Shown here: positions 13,801 to 28,800 of the stretch, piece by piece
How positions within the stretch are numbered: position 1 is the first letter of the stretch
How the letters are laid out: each line of letters opens with the position of its first letter
Origin: Owenia fusiformis
Lineage: Eukaryota; Annelida; Polychaeta; Sabellida; Oweniidae
Assembly: GCA_903813345.2 (NCBI GenBank)
Contig: CAIIXF020000003.1
Location: 7,647,815-7,711,814 of the forward strand
Length of the DNA stretch: 64,000 nucleotides
Reading direction: 5' to 3'
Program-made: the position numbers and the translations under genes
The notes under the pieces: model-generated
Databases searched by the model: none
The model's input: the letters and a program-made list of their open reading frames with translations, nothing else
What the model was told of the DNA's origin: nothing

Positions 13801-16800
13801 GTACCCTTAGACCAAGGGTGGTGGAGCTCAATCTCCTTAGTATTTCCTTAATCTCTCTATCACAGAAGAAGGCACACAAGGGCAGTAGGTACATGAGGGC
13901 TTAATGCAAGACTTTAATATGGTTGGACAATAGGCTGTTGGGGAAGAAATAGAGGCTTGATCGAAGAGTTTGACTTTTAGACATGATTTAGAGCACTGGC
14001 CCAAAATAGTTTTATTTTATTTTCACTGCTTTTCCACTCCCTTACTCATTAAACATATCATTAAGTATAACCCAAAGCTATTAGCTATCCAACTTCGTCC
14101 CAGAAGAACTTACCAGAGGGGGTATTGTGGGAAGTATTTCGGGACTCTTTGTCAAAAAAACGATGCTATCAGAACCAAACCAGAATCAATAATGCTGTAT
14201 TATCGACTATTCATATTTCACATGATGTTTTCATTTCGATCCCTATGGAGAAATAAGGCACGAAGGTCCCCCAATAAAACACTTAAATTATTCATTGAAT
14301 GGTATTGCATGGGTGCTTATGAAACATTCCTATACAGCGAGAGCCACTGGAGCATAACGAGGAAAAGCACTCACCAATCGATAAAAATAAAAATGTGTTT
14401 ATCGGCAGCTTGATTTCAATTTGATGATGTCTTGGATATTATAGCTTGAAACGCTAGAAAGATTTCATCCAGTTCTTCCCAGACTTTATTTTCCTTTTGT
14501 TTTCTGACTATGAAATACATTTAGATAGTATTTTGAATTAGGTGAGAAATGGCATTTGTTTACTCTATTTGTTAGTGCAATTCCATCATATTTGAACCAA
14601 AGGTTAAGATAAAAAATGCAATAGAAAATAACAAGTAGTGAAAGGTTATGAAAACATTTTAGCATAGCTATTTATCAGTTCTTAACATTGGTCCATAGTA
14701 TTGTGTTAAAAAGTATGATGCATGCAGCCTAGTTATAAACTCAGAAGAGAAAGCTCTCTTTTAAGAAGTGAAGTCAAACAAATGCAAAGGGTTTAAAACA
14801 GTTATCTGCAGACATGACTTGTGACATCGTAAAATCTGAAATCTTTGTTTTATTCAGAATTTTAAGGTTTTTGCTCTCTTTGCAAAATCAGAAAAAACAT
14901 TTAAGGCTGCCAAGTTATGAACTGACACGATGCAATCTCGCTATGTACAGAATAAGATTAAAACCTAATATTTCCATTAAGAAAGCTGATGCTACTTTTT
15001 ATCTTGATATTAACACAATATCTCGTATCTGTATCTATTTGAACATGAATCATTTATATGTTCGGGGACGAACATTCTTCTATCGGGAGAAGTGTGATAG
15101 GCTCAGCATTATAAGGTTATATAAAGATTTACAGCCTTCTTTAATGGTTTATGAGGTACTAGGGGTAGATTAAGTATAATTACTGGGACAATATATGTTC
15201 ATAACAGTCTACTTACCACAGAAGGACTTCTCTCTATGGTGTTTCTTAGATATTAGATACTGAATCTATGCTGATTTTTTTAAGTAGAAAATCTATGTAA
15301 GTAATATACATGTACTATCAAGTACATTAAGTGAGTTGCAAGGGATCCAGCAAAGGTGCAAGAGGCTGAGCATTGGTGCAAGGGTTCAGTTTTTGTACAA
15401 GGAGTCTAGTATTGTACCAAGCTCAGTATGTGGAAATCATTCAGTATTGGTGCAAGGGTTTCAGTATTGGTGCAATGGATTTAATATTGGTGCAAGGGCT
15501 TCACTAATGGTGCAATGGATTTAATATTGGTACAAGGGCTTTAGTATTGGTGCAATGGATTTAATATTGGTGCAAGGGCTTTAGTATTGGTGCAATGGAT
15601 TTAATATTGGTGCAAGGGTTTTAGTATTGGTGCAATGGATTTAATATTGGTGCAAGGGCTTTAGTATTGGTGCAATGGATTTAATATTGGTGCAGGGGCT
15701 TCAGTAATGGTGCAAGGGATTAAATATATGTCCAAGTACTTTAGTATGTCTAAAAGGAGTTCAGTTTGCATATAAGGTATATAGTATGGTATGACCTGAA
15801 GGCCTGATGGACATTTACTCCTTTGAACAAATCACCTGAGATAGCTACGCCAGACATATCCATTGTACTACATATTTTGGTGTACAATCTCTCACAGATA
15901 AACAATTATCTACTTATTTGCAAGACCTGGTAATCTTCACTGTTAATCCTCAACTATTCCTGGTGGTGTTGATGGTGAATTGGAAGATACTGGCTACAAG
16001 TGTCTGACTCTGAAACATTACCCTGCTTACTCATCATCTAGCTGTTCTACACTCTGATCATGACAGATGATCTTAATGATTTTAAATGAATCTTTTATGG
16101 GAGTTTGAATGTGAATTGATTGTAAGGTGGAAAATGTTTTCTATTTAAGACTATATATATATTCTAATTGGATCAAGGCTTTGGAATCAAAGAGTAATGC
16201 TTAATTTATATAGAGTTATGCAAACCAGAGTTCTAGAAAAGGGTAATGTAGCAATGGACTTTAATCTCGTAAATATTGTGTGTGTTCTAATACAAGTGTA
16301 TGGTCTAATAATCTCATAATTAACTAATTGATTAACTAAAGTAACACATGATCTACCTATATGTTTACATATAAGATATAGGCATAAGTGTACATGTGTA
16401 TTTGGAAAGAATACTTGATTGGAGGTATATGATTGAACCCCCTCCCCTATACATCCATATATAGTTTAATTTCATTAATACATTACAGTGAAAACATTCA
16501 AGGTGGGACACTATATTGAGGATTTAGAGGTTTTCTAAAGGGGCGGGTTCCACAGTCCTGAAGCAAGACTAACCAATTTTTCACTTTAGAGATTCCAGAG
16601 AAAGGCTCTTGATACTGCTGATTTTATCAGTCTATGTTTGGTCTATGCTATATTCTGTTTAGAGGAATACAATCCAGTCCAGCTGCTCTATGGTCAGTCT
16701 CTATCATTGTGGGATCCACAGCCTTTACTATCCTTTTGGAATAGTTCAGACTGTGGGTTACTGACTGTAATAAATGTTTCCTTTAACCCTAAAATGTACG

Positions 16801-19800
16801 GACCAATCAAATTATTTACAGAGTTCTATTGACCATAAGTATCATGGGAAGGCATTACCTGCAGTTGCATGATTACATAAGCAGACAAAGCCTAATGAGT
16901 GTGACCCAAACACAATTCCCTCCCAAATAATCCAAGTGTTGATATTTGCATGATAATTATTGTTTAAAATTCTAAATTGGAAAACAATAAGAAAAAAGAA
17001 GTATGTCAACATTATCATTGTTATTAATTTTCAATATAAAAACAAGAACCATCAAGATAAATAAAAGTTTTCCACATAATGAATTCATTGAATTAAAGTT
17101 TACAAAGGGGAAAACAGGACGGTGCATTCTTAGGCACTAATTTATTCCTCCATATACACTGATTTACTTGGAGAATGCACTGGCTAGGAACATGTTCTGC
17201 CTCATGATATATCAGAGTCTCTCAAAAGCGTTAGGTAAAGAGAGACTCTGATAAATCAGAATGAGTCTCTATGGCTCTGCCCAAGTTATTAGCCATATCA
17301 ATTTTCATCTGTTCCCATTATCACCAAACAGGAGATCATTATCATTGTCAATGGGTCCTATTCATATGGTTCTGTCCTGGGCTGGGATTGTTATTACTGT
17401 GAAATACAAAGGGGACTCTCTTGCTTTGTCTGATTATTGTCAACAAGGTCTGGTGACAACTTTATTAAACAACCAAGCACTCCATGTGATATTGTGTTGC
17501 AGCTGGTTATTGCTGTGTATATTGTGATAAAAGTAAAGGGACACTTTTTGATGAATAGATGAATGAATATTCTTGGCTGTGTTGATACTCTTTTCTTCTT
17601 TCTGTTTAGGAACAAGATTTGTCTGTTTCTGTTATATGGCTTGTTAAAACACTGCGATACTTAAAAACACTAATCTTCAATTTCGGTGTTAAATCTAACT
17701 TCAAGGTTAAACCCCATATCATCTTTGATGTTAAACTTCAGTATTTAACCTCAGTTTTCAAATGAAACACTTTTCAGGGCTAAGGCATGGGGTATGATGT
17801 CATACCAAAACTGTTATCCTAGCTCACTGCTTTGACTGACTTTAAGACAAATATGAGGCATATACTGGTACATTCAAAAAAAGTAAACTGTAATCCATCC
17901 ATTTTGGTATAAAAAATAAATCATTCACTCGATGACTGACAAAAAAACTGCCAAAATTTTGTTGTCAAATATGAAGCATTTGTATGCTTTTTTCAAGGTT
18001 AATATTGTATTTAATGCCAGGATCAAAAAATGGGATTATCCCAGGATATAAGGGATTGGCTTATCTTGCTGGAAATGATTAAACCTTAAAGAATCTAATG
18101 TGGTTTCCTCAAACCTACAAAAACTGTTTATAATCTAAACATTGGGATCGGATTAACACAAAAGATGGATTATGGATTGCGTTTTGATTTCTTATCCTAT
18201 AATTGAATATCTCTAATTTCTGAATCAGGGAACTTCTTGGGACTTGACTTTGGCTTTTATTATGACTCAATGATTATTGCATGACCCTGAATGGCTTGTC
18301 TGCTTTGGATTTGATTTGATGATTTTGTATTTTGCAAAGATATCAGTGATTTCTGCCAGGATTTATTCTGGAGTCTTGTAGGTAGCTGATGAAGCTCTCT
18401 TTTAAGAAATATATCAAATATTGAAAGAGTTCTTTTCAGAAATTATGTAACAATCAGAAATTTCTTTATTTCATACTCATTGAAAAAATATGTGGGTAAC
18501 ATATTTCATCTGAGTGTTTTACATTTTCAAGCATATCCTGGGTGTCAGAGCATTGAATTTGAAACAAATTCAAACTGTTGAAAGGGTATTTTAAATGTAA
18601 GAGGCCTCTGTCCCAATATGAGTGTATGAAAAGGAACAAATGACCAAATTATCAGATAATTATTGCTATTCAAAACAAGTTCAATGTTGAAATTATGAAA
18701 TTCAACCCTTTCATTTTTTATTATGGATATTGTTTCAATAAACTTATTGAACATTTAAAAAATCAAAATATGTACAATACAATTAATTTTAGACTAGATC
18801 AAGGATGATCGCCCAAGGTTAATTTTATTAAGAATTATTTTAGAACTCCTTTTTCCAACAAATGTTCATTGCAAGGGCTAGCATTCAGTAGTGTGTATCC
18901 ACTAGTTCAAGGACAAAGGATATAATAGACTTGTTCAAAATTTGAAGTTCATTGAAATAAATTGTCAAATAATGAAGCCGTTGTGTTAGAATTTGAACTC
19001 AATATTTTAGACATCTGTTACTCATAGAATACTGACCATTGAAAATGTAATCTTGATAAGGAAACATTTGATATCTTCATATATTGAATTGGTCTACATT
19101 CAAAAGAATGGAACTCGATTTGTAGTCTGTGTACAAGCCCCTGTGACTCCTACCCCACTATACACCCCTCAGTTGTGGAGTAGATAATGGTCCAGAGACT
19201 TGAAACAAGACAACTCAATTTGTTTATATGTCAGCTGAAAACAGGCCTGTAGCCACTTGAAAAGTGCTCAGAATGGTGAAAAACTGCATGATTTCGAAAA
19301 AGATTTTGGCCAGGGGGGTTGCTCAAAATTATTATCGGAATGCAGGGCACTAGACATCATCCACATGGTCACTTCTACCCTCTGAAGGAATTGATTGGAT
19401 GATAGCTTGCCCTATGTTTAGAGGATGACTTGCCAAAGAGCCCTTTTTGGTACGATCTTCAAAGTTCAAACTGCTATGAATGGCTGAATACGAGCGTTGT
19501 TTTAACAGACTCTTTCTTGCCCCTATGTTTACTTATATAAACCCAGAAGCTAGTAGATGAAGCTCTCTTTTAAGGATACAAAATCAAATTTTTGAAAAGG
19601 TGATATCATAGGATGATGTGGAAAACTTTTACGAGAAGATATCCTAGGAATCAATGTGTTAAAATGTTCAGAATTTTTACTTGGGGCAAAACTGTAGAAT
19701 ATGAAACTGGTAACAAAGACCAAACTCTGTATTTAAGCTATAGACAGTCTATGTACGAATCTGTTTGTCCCCGGGTCTGAAACAGGTGCTTTTAATGTTA

Positions 19801-22800
19801 CCTTTGTTGATAATTTTAATTATTGTTCAAAATATTTCCTGATTTTAAATATAAATCCTAGTTAATGTTGAAATAATACATCAAACTGAGTTATTATTTC
19901 TGCTTAGTGAGTTATTGTTGCAGCTGACTATTTATTAACTATTTGGAATGTTTTGTTTAACTTTTGTTAAACTATAATGGTAATTAAAATATTAATGAGG
20001 GCGTTTAATTATGACGAGTGTTGAAATGCTATGAACAAAATTGAGAGAAGAAATGAATTGAATTCGTGTTTCAATAATGAGTTTTTTGGAGCGTGAAATG
20101 AGAGCTAATTTGTTTGAATTTGAGCTGATATGGCCTAAAATAAGATTAACATTACATTATGAGGGATTAAGATGGATTAACTGGGATTAACTTCTGTATG
20201 TGTTGGTCAATTTGGATCATTCAGTACAAAACTATAGCTTGATTTTTCACCATTTGATGTGTGAAATACGGTAAATTAGAATCTAATGTAATCTACAAAA
20301 TAACACGCTTTTTTGTGAGTATTGATCTAAGTGAAGTAAAACCAACGAGTCTGCGTCAAATATCCATTCACAGTCGTCATTATTTCTCATCAGAATTGTA
20401 AAAAAGCCTCGATAAAACAAATATTTGGAACACTAGGAACACACTTTAGAGATTGAAATCAAATCGGTTTTCATTTCCGTTTATATTACTCTTATTTGCT
20501 ATGTTTATTGGTGGTAAACAATTAATTGTTGAAGTGGTAAAAGGAGAGGAGAGACCGCTGCGGTTAATTATGTGACTGATTTGAATGACTCGTGTAAAAT
20601 TATGAAGAAAGTGTGCGTCTTTTATTTGAGTTAGTGTGACAGGACCCAAACAAGAATTGAAGACTTTTGAATGTTGATAGCTTTTTAGACAAAATAGTTT
20701 ATAAAAAGATTAGTGTGAGAAAGTAAAAAATTAAAAAAAGAAACAATTCATTGTATTTTTTATGAATAACTGTATTTTTGAAATCAGCTTTGTTATGTGC
20801 GAAGATCAAAAATATAAACTTTGAAATTATAATGAAGTACTGTTAATCAGATATTTTTATAATTCCATATTTTTCATGTTTCTTTTGAACTATGAAATAT
20901 AAAACTACAGAGTCGTATGTATCAATGAATGCACAATGAGTTTCACTGTTTGTGATGTTTTTTTGCTCCTATCATAAAAATGTCATATTAATATATTAGG
21001 GTGTCACCATATATGAACCATATGCTATTTTGATATCCTCCCCAGGAGTTCAAATATGATATCTTATGTAGGAGATATGACACTTATGATATCTGATGAA
21101 AGATATGATTATAAGAAATATCTTATTATTAGATTTTATATTAGCATCAGTACTACAAATGATGAAAGATAGATGCTTTATTGAATTTTCTACAATTACA
21201 AATTTTTTATTCATATCCGGCAGAAAAAGTCATAAACATCAATTATCGTACACATTGGCCTTTCATTAAGAACATCAGAGTGTTCTAAATTACTCAGGAG
21301 CCTTCTATATAGTAGGGCATATTATTCCTTTTAGTGTACCCTTTTCAAGATGCATATGATAGTTTAACATTTTCACTATTTTGATTTTGAATCTCTAAAA
21401 GGGAGCTTCATCTTCATTTTTTGAAGAAGAGATTGAGAAGTGGCTGCCATTTATTCTATATCCAAACTCCCCTGAAAGACCAGGGCAGCTTTGTTTTGGG
21501 TTATTAAGATCTTACTGGCATCAAAACTAAGATTATCTTCCCTAGTCAGAGTTTAGTAACTTTTACTATATTAGTGTCTTGGCTGCAGGGTAAGGTAAGA
21601 ACATTACCAGGATGTCTCTTGTGGAGTATTATTTAATAATATTGCACTTTATTTATGAATATAAATATACCTAGCAGTGCTCAATAGCTTATAATTATAA
21701 CATACCTATGATGATGTATAGTGCAAAGTGTACACAAGACAGCGGGCCAATATAAGTTTTGAAAAGCCCGCGCCCGCTAACTTTCTAATTGGTCAAGGCG
21801 CTGACGTCATAACCAATCAATCGAAGATAAAACTGCGCGAGCAATTTTTCTAAACTCATTTCAATCATTTTCAAACCATTTGTTTGTCAATTCTATAAGA
21901 AAACGGTACTCTCTGACAAGTCTACATCATCATAGGTATGTTATAAATCGTTTATGTCACTATCGTGGCACATATGCCTCGGTTCTCAGAGATCAATGTC
22001 CCTCCCAAGGTCGGGCCATATATCACTGAGACCTCGTGCATATATGCCACGATAGTGACATAACCTCTAAATATCACATATTCTGATCACAAATTATCAA
22101 AGGCAATCGTGCATTAATGACACGAAGAATGGTTTAAACACTCTGTTCAAAAGGTTTAGCTTTGTATCTCAAAAGAGAGCTTCTTGTGCACTGCACTTAG
22201 AGTATAGAAATTGGTACTGATAGCCTCTGGAATCAGGGTTATACATTTCTCCAGCATCTTACATTTGAGGATCATCATCTTCATTATATCTTTGAAGATT
22301 TTATGCTTGGTTGCCTGATTGGATCAGTGGCTGAGGCTGTTATAATTACTGAGCCAATCTTTACTCATCTGTAATCAAATCAGGATAATTTCCAGAATAT
22401 TTCAACTCCTTCTACTGGAGTCACCCATCTGAGCATAGTATATTACAGTGATCTCCCCAGCATTAAAGCAAGTGGGCACTGCACCCAAAATGACTTTCAG
22501 CTCATTCAACCGATCTTCTTTCACTTGACTCCCGTCGTCATCATTCTGAGCGTAGTATATTTCAGTGATCTCGCCAGCATTAAAGCAAGTGGCCACTTGA
22601 GATTTTAATAATAAGATCTTTATTCAGTCATCTGAATGCAAAGAAAAACAAGTGTGCACGATGAGATGATCTAGGAAGATGAATGATTATAAGGAAACCC
22701 ATCATGATAAACCATGACATCTCATTTCTTCTCAGCCCTGAGATCATGTTTCAGGTGAAAGAGAAAGATGCTATGAGGATCAGAATGGGGAAACTCGGAA

Positions 22801-25800
22801 TCATAGACTTGATATATACATGTAATATTACCTTGTGATATTTAATGAAATCTTTTATGTATACTAGACTGTAGACATAGACAGTTGTAGTGTCACAGAA
22901 GGTGGCCATGCCTACAGGCATATTAGGTGCAAACGAGGTGTTAATATTGAGTAAGGGGAGTTGTGTCAAAGTGTATGGCCATTCAACATCTCTATACAAC
23001 TGCCTGATAAAAGTTCGGAATAGAAGCCCTGGAAATCTTTGAATTATTGAATAAAATTATGAATCAGGAATTTTTCATAATGCTGGATTTGGTATAAAGT
23101 ACTAACAAAGAATTTTGCAGAGTGATTTATGATACATAATACTTGAAGATATCATATCAATTATTTTTGAGATATGAGAAGGTTTGACTTCATCACATTG
23201 ATTAAATGCATAAAGTTTCAGTGCTCTACATATTCATAAATAACTGTGACAAATTATGAAAATTTTATATCCTGAAAAATACATGGAGAGTAAGTCACCC
23301 CTCCCTCCTATTATTCTGTTGCCTATATTACAAGCTTTCTCCCCATGGAAAAATAGAGGAAAATGTCTTGAGACTTTTTGCTTTTTTGAATTTAGCCTTT
23401 ATGTTACTTGTTTTTCAACTGATTCAAGCCTATTCTGGGACTGTGTCTTTAAGATGAAATGCGAGGCAAACAGCCTGAAGATGGAATACTCCCAGTGAAG
23501 GTCATAGATCACGTTCTCACCATTTCATTTTGGAAGTAATTACTTTCTATTCCCCTTCTTCCGATTCATTCATACCAAATATTTAGAAATCTTGCCGTAA
23601 GGTAAAAACCATTATGCCAAAATTAGTACCATCAATTTTCGGCAGTTTTGAATGAGATGTTTGAAATATTGCCACAATTTTGTGCTTTTGACAGTGAACC
23701 AATTTGGTTATTTCTCAATTTGACATTTGATGTATTAAAAACTGAATTCGATATAGAACCAAGAATGACACAAAAATGAAATTGGAAAAATGATAAAAAA
23801 AAACTTGATCGATAAACAATGAATTGCTTGAAAATTATTTTTCTTATATTCGTTTTTCGTGATATTCATTTCTGTTTTCTTTGAGTTGTTAATTGGCTGA
23901 TCGTAAATGATGTTATGAAGAAAAATCATTCCCCTAAATATAAACACTAATGAAACCTATTATATCGGTCACATGCAAGAAATCTAGTTTCTTTAAATTA
24001 AGGCTAACAACCTTATTGATCAGAATGCCAGACAATTTCCCAGGCAAAAATTTCCCCAAAATTCTATCAAATATTCTAATTTTATTTCCTATGAAAACAT
24101 CTGTCATGGATAGAACTATTATTTAGCAAAATTACTTAATTTCAATTTTTATTGTGTAAAAGATGAAAGGCTTGTGGAAATGCGGGAATTGATTGGAAGG
24201 TCGGGCGTTAAATGGTAAAATCGTGCAATCAGACATAACACATTCTGGTCTATTACGATAAATCATAATTTGTGCAATCTGACATAATTAACTGTCTACA
24301 ATATCTGATTCGGACTCTGAGTGCTCAATATGGAAACAACACTGTATCAGAACAGTAAATACTTAAAGTCTTAAAGCCTGACTGCAAATTAATGACATCA
24401 TCACTGACCACTTTATGATGTTTTTTGATGCAATTTTAGATTCTTTCTATTCTCTCGTTCTTGTTTGTATTTTACTCACCGAGCATATTCTCTTTTATAC
24501 TGGCTGTTAAATTTAACTTCAAATTTTCGTTTAAAATCAATTTAGCCTAACTGGCAAATTTTCTGAATCTGTACAACTTCTCTAATCATGGCAAATGATG
24601 ACATTATGTACAGTTGATCTTTTTCCAATGTTTTTCTTTGCTACAGGGGATGTTTACTTTGTCTTGTAGAGTGGATGTTTTTACATTGATTCGGAACATA
24701 TTTGATCTAACATTATATGCTCCAGCCTGTACCAAAATCATACGTCTGCTCATGCTTATTTCACTCATTTCTCTCTAAAATTTGAATGAAATATATGATT
24801 TTCTTACATTTCTGTATAATTTGGAGCATTAACTGAATGCCTATATATTTTATTTTGGATTTATTCTTCATTTTACTGATTTATTTTGCATTTGAAAACT
24901 TTACCGTAGAGTGTTTTCTTTGTTGGTGAGCATTTCCTAGACAATTGATTCTTTCAAGAGTTGCTACATGTAAAGTGTGTGTTCAGGAAGAGCAGGATGT
25001 TCCTGGTTGTCCTTGCATGAAATTTCATCAGGTCATTATGCCTTATTTAACTAAAAACCTCAATAAATGCTGGGTTTTCTTGTCTCTGTATGTCTCCCTG
25101 GATTGGTTCCATGCCTGTGCTTCTACTGTTGTCAGTGTCATTTTTGCATTAAAAATAAACATGTCAGACATTTTTTAGAGGGATGGTTTTGGAGTATACA
25201 CTAATTCAATTGTCTTGTGCTCTATGATCCTAAGTAAGGTTGTTGAGACCTCATATATCATGAATGGTAATGGATTTTTGGGGTACTTAATGTAAAATGT
25301 CATGTTATCTCAACATTAGACAAAATTCACTTGTCTCCCTAAGATTTCTTCTCCACAATTTTGGTCAATATATCTTCATTTTCAAAGTGTGTGGTTCCTA
25401 GTACCCAGGTGCTGGGACATCACACTCATGCTATATTTTATCAACTCTGGGCTTAGCATCAATTTGGAGTCCATTTCTTAAAAGTATGGCTTATCTAGTT
25501 TCTCTATGCATGTTAAATTGTTGAATGTACATGTATTCCTTCATATATGAGTTTCATTTTTAGTTTCATCTTTAAGCTATACCAGGTCTCTGATGGATAT
25601 ATCAAGCAAAAATGGAGATTGTGGGCTATGGTTGAATTACCCAGAGATATCTGCGAAATGAAGCAATATATTATTTATAAATCCCTGTATAGTATATGTT
25701 GCTTAAAAAATTGCAACCTCTATTTGAAATGTGATCCTTCCTCAATAGATCAATACAGACACCAAGTGGAAAGGTCTACGACTCCTGGGGGAGGGAGACC

Positions 25801-28800
25801 ATTAAATAGAATCACTCCGTAATCATATTGTATTTTCTTGATTATCTCACTAAAATTTGATACAAGTACTTGATTTTGTTAGATTTCTGTAAAATTTAGA
25901 CCATGGTCTATAAAACTATTGTTGATTCCTCGCTGTTTCTCCCATTTTCATGGTATTTGGGGCCTAAAAGCATGACCGGGCTATTATTTAACATGGGGGT
26001 AAAAATATATTTACACACTGACAAACATAGCATCTCAGACATTGATTTAGTCTTCTTGGGGAAGCTATTCTTTGTGGAAAAGCGATCTATTTGAATAATG
26101 TTTGTTATTGTATGTTATCCTGTCCATCGTTATTCATGGTTTGATGGATTAATCCCTCCTCACTTTGTAACCCCAGAAGCAAGAAAAGAATTTTCGTCTC
26201 TGAAATGCTTGCGATAAAGAAGAATATATTAACAAGGAATCGGATTATGCTTTCTGAAACTCAAACTGTCTCTGCCTTGTAAGGAGGTCCCATTGTTTTC
26301 CACTGTGACTGATCTTAAAGGTCATAACTCTCTAAAGGCATACTATAAGGGGCTGATCATCTATGTTTCTAAAGTGTTTATGAGAGCGTAGTACATTGTA
26401 GATAAAGCTCTCTTTTAAATAAGCAAAATTGAACTTTTGGAAAAATCACGAAAATAGGAGAAAAAAAGTTTCTAATATTGCCATTGTACAATACAATGCC
26501 ATACTGCATATTGCAATACAAAAACACTGTGAGAAACACATCCTTTCAAGAGAACCCCTTAAAAGCCCATGATTAGAAATAATCTTACATTATTGTAACA
26601 AGAAACCTTCTTTGTAAAGCAATTCCATGTAGTTTTATAGAATAGAATAACCGCTATATAGAAGATGAAACAATTTCAAACAGAATTCCGCTTATAATTT
26701 ATCGGAATAATGAAAGAATCAGAGATAATTATACAGCAATCAAAGCTATTTAGCAGGGAAATACTTTTCCGTCTCTGAGATTAGCACAATTTAATTATGA
26801 AAAATACTTCCATATCTTTACTCGACACTAAATGAATTTCTCGTCTTGATAATTGGAAGTGCAACATATCGGTAAAACCCGGATCTATAGTCTACGATTA
26901 AGTCAAGGAAGTTGAAGGACTGACCAATATTGGCGTGCTTTCCCGATGCATTTGTAGTTTAATCTCGTAGCTCAGCCATCATTTTTCATTAGAGTAATTG
27001 GGACTGACCACTTTTACTGCTAATCTAGGGTATTGGTCAAGCTTCTCTTTAACCTCTAGTTCACACTTAGGTTCTGCTATGTTTGGGATGAAGTGGGGGG
27101 GGGGGGGTTATTGGAAGTGCCTGCAGATCTTGTACCTCATCACAGAGAACCCCCTCATATAATTAGCTCTTTATATAATGATTGGACATTTTAGAAATAT
27201 ACTTTTGATTTTTGAAACCACTGGGATAGTGAAGCCCAAACAGAATGCACCCTTTTCAAAAAGTTGATATCAAGTCTTTGTAAAGAGTCTCATCTGCAGT
27301 AATTATTTCTTGCCAAAGGGTAACAGTAATGGCATGTTAACCCCAATTTTCTTTAACACATTAGGTCATATGTAATGTTCAAATGTTTCTATTTAAAGGA
27401 GGTTAGATTGTTCAAACATACATCTATCAGGCTGAGTCTGTATTTCTTGTGATGCATAGAAGCTACCATGTTTTTAATCTCACCGCATAGTCTTGAATCA
27501 AGTCAATCAACACCCCCCAGATGTGGGAGGGGGGTCAATAAGGACTTCAAGCAAGTTTGTTGCATTTAACCTCAATAGGTAGTCTTGCATCACTGACTTG
27601 TACCTTATCCCCCTTCATTCCCTCACAGTCTTTTATTAGAGGGGATATTGTTGCATGACAAATCTTGCTTCCTTCCCTTGTGACCCCCTCACCCACACCC
27701 TCATGTCCTTGGGGTGAGGTAAATGGCAATGGTCTGGAGCGATGATAAGGGACATGGAATAATAGCTCGGTTTGGTCATTTTGAACCATCAGTTCTTCGA
27801 TACATCCACAAAACAGTTAGATTTAGAAGCAGCTGCTATAGTTCTGTGGCTTTTCAAAACATTCGTCAATTAAGACTTGTTTTTGCCATTTGCGGATATT
27901 GGTCTAAAGAGTAGTTCCTTCTGACATGTTTTCCAGTCGCTAATCATTTATTTTCAGAGTTTTGTCTCCTACTACCTATTACTACCCTTTGCCAAAGCTT
28001 GAAATGTTCCCATCCTCTTAGAATTAAGATAATGCATTGATCTAGGCTATTTCCAATCAGAATATCTTTTTAGAAAATCACACTACATATACATGAAAAA
28101 TCATAAAGGACATATTTGGCTTGAGATTATTAAGATCTTAACATTGAAAAGTGTAGATGGACAGAAAAGTGTAGATGGTTATTTGATTACGATCGATACT
28201 TTAGACATTACACATGGTTGATATATTCATATTATCCACCTCAGACTTGTCTTATTTGCTTCTGACCATTTCCTCTCTCATCAGCTTACGAGAATCAATA
28301 GAAAATACAATTGGAGTATAAATCTTTGGATACGATAATTGTTGAAAATAATAGAATCCATTGTATAAGGTGGCCTTATAATTGATTTGTAGGTTTGGTT
28401 ACGTTTGAGTACATAATCTTAGTTTGAGTACACATGCTTAAGTTTGAGTAAACATTCTTAATTTTGAGTACACATTCTTAAGTTTATGCGTATATCTTGT
28501 GCATACGCAATGAGTAAATTTCGCTAACACTTAAATATTTGTGATAAACAGTGCATGTACATTTAGTTCAAGTAGCCGTGATATGTGATGTTTGTAGCCA
28601 CACTGCTTGTAAACTGTGTGTGTTGTCTAACTTGTCAGAGCAGGATGCAGAAGCTGATTTTGCCATTTTCAACAAATTTTCTCTTGTTTGGGAGATTTTG
28701 TTCCTTTGTTTGGGGTATTTGGTCATCTTTAAACTTCTGTTCACACCTCAATGTACCCTTTCTAATATTTTTTGCTAATTTCAATGAGAGCTAATCTCAT

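Noticed and set aside
13970-14413. 147-codon open frame on the + strand in intron 1
   Set aside because: No recognisable domain, no ATG at its reported start (TTG), basic and cysteine-scattered composition, and no splice context. Most likely chance in 50 kb of AT-rich DNA.
14814-15173. 119-codon open frame on the + strand
   Set aside because: No recognisable motif; biased composition typical of translated AT-rich intron.
17210-17253. miRNA-like hairpin
   Set aside because: The stem is only 14 bp, shorter than needed for a miRNA precursor, and its words recur elsewhere as a dispersed repeat.
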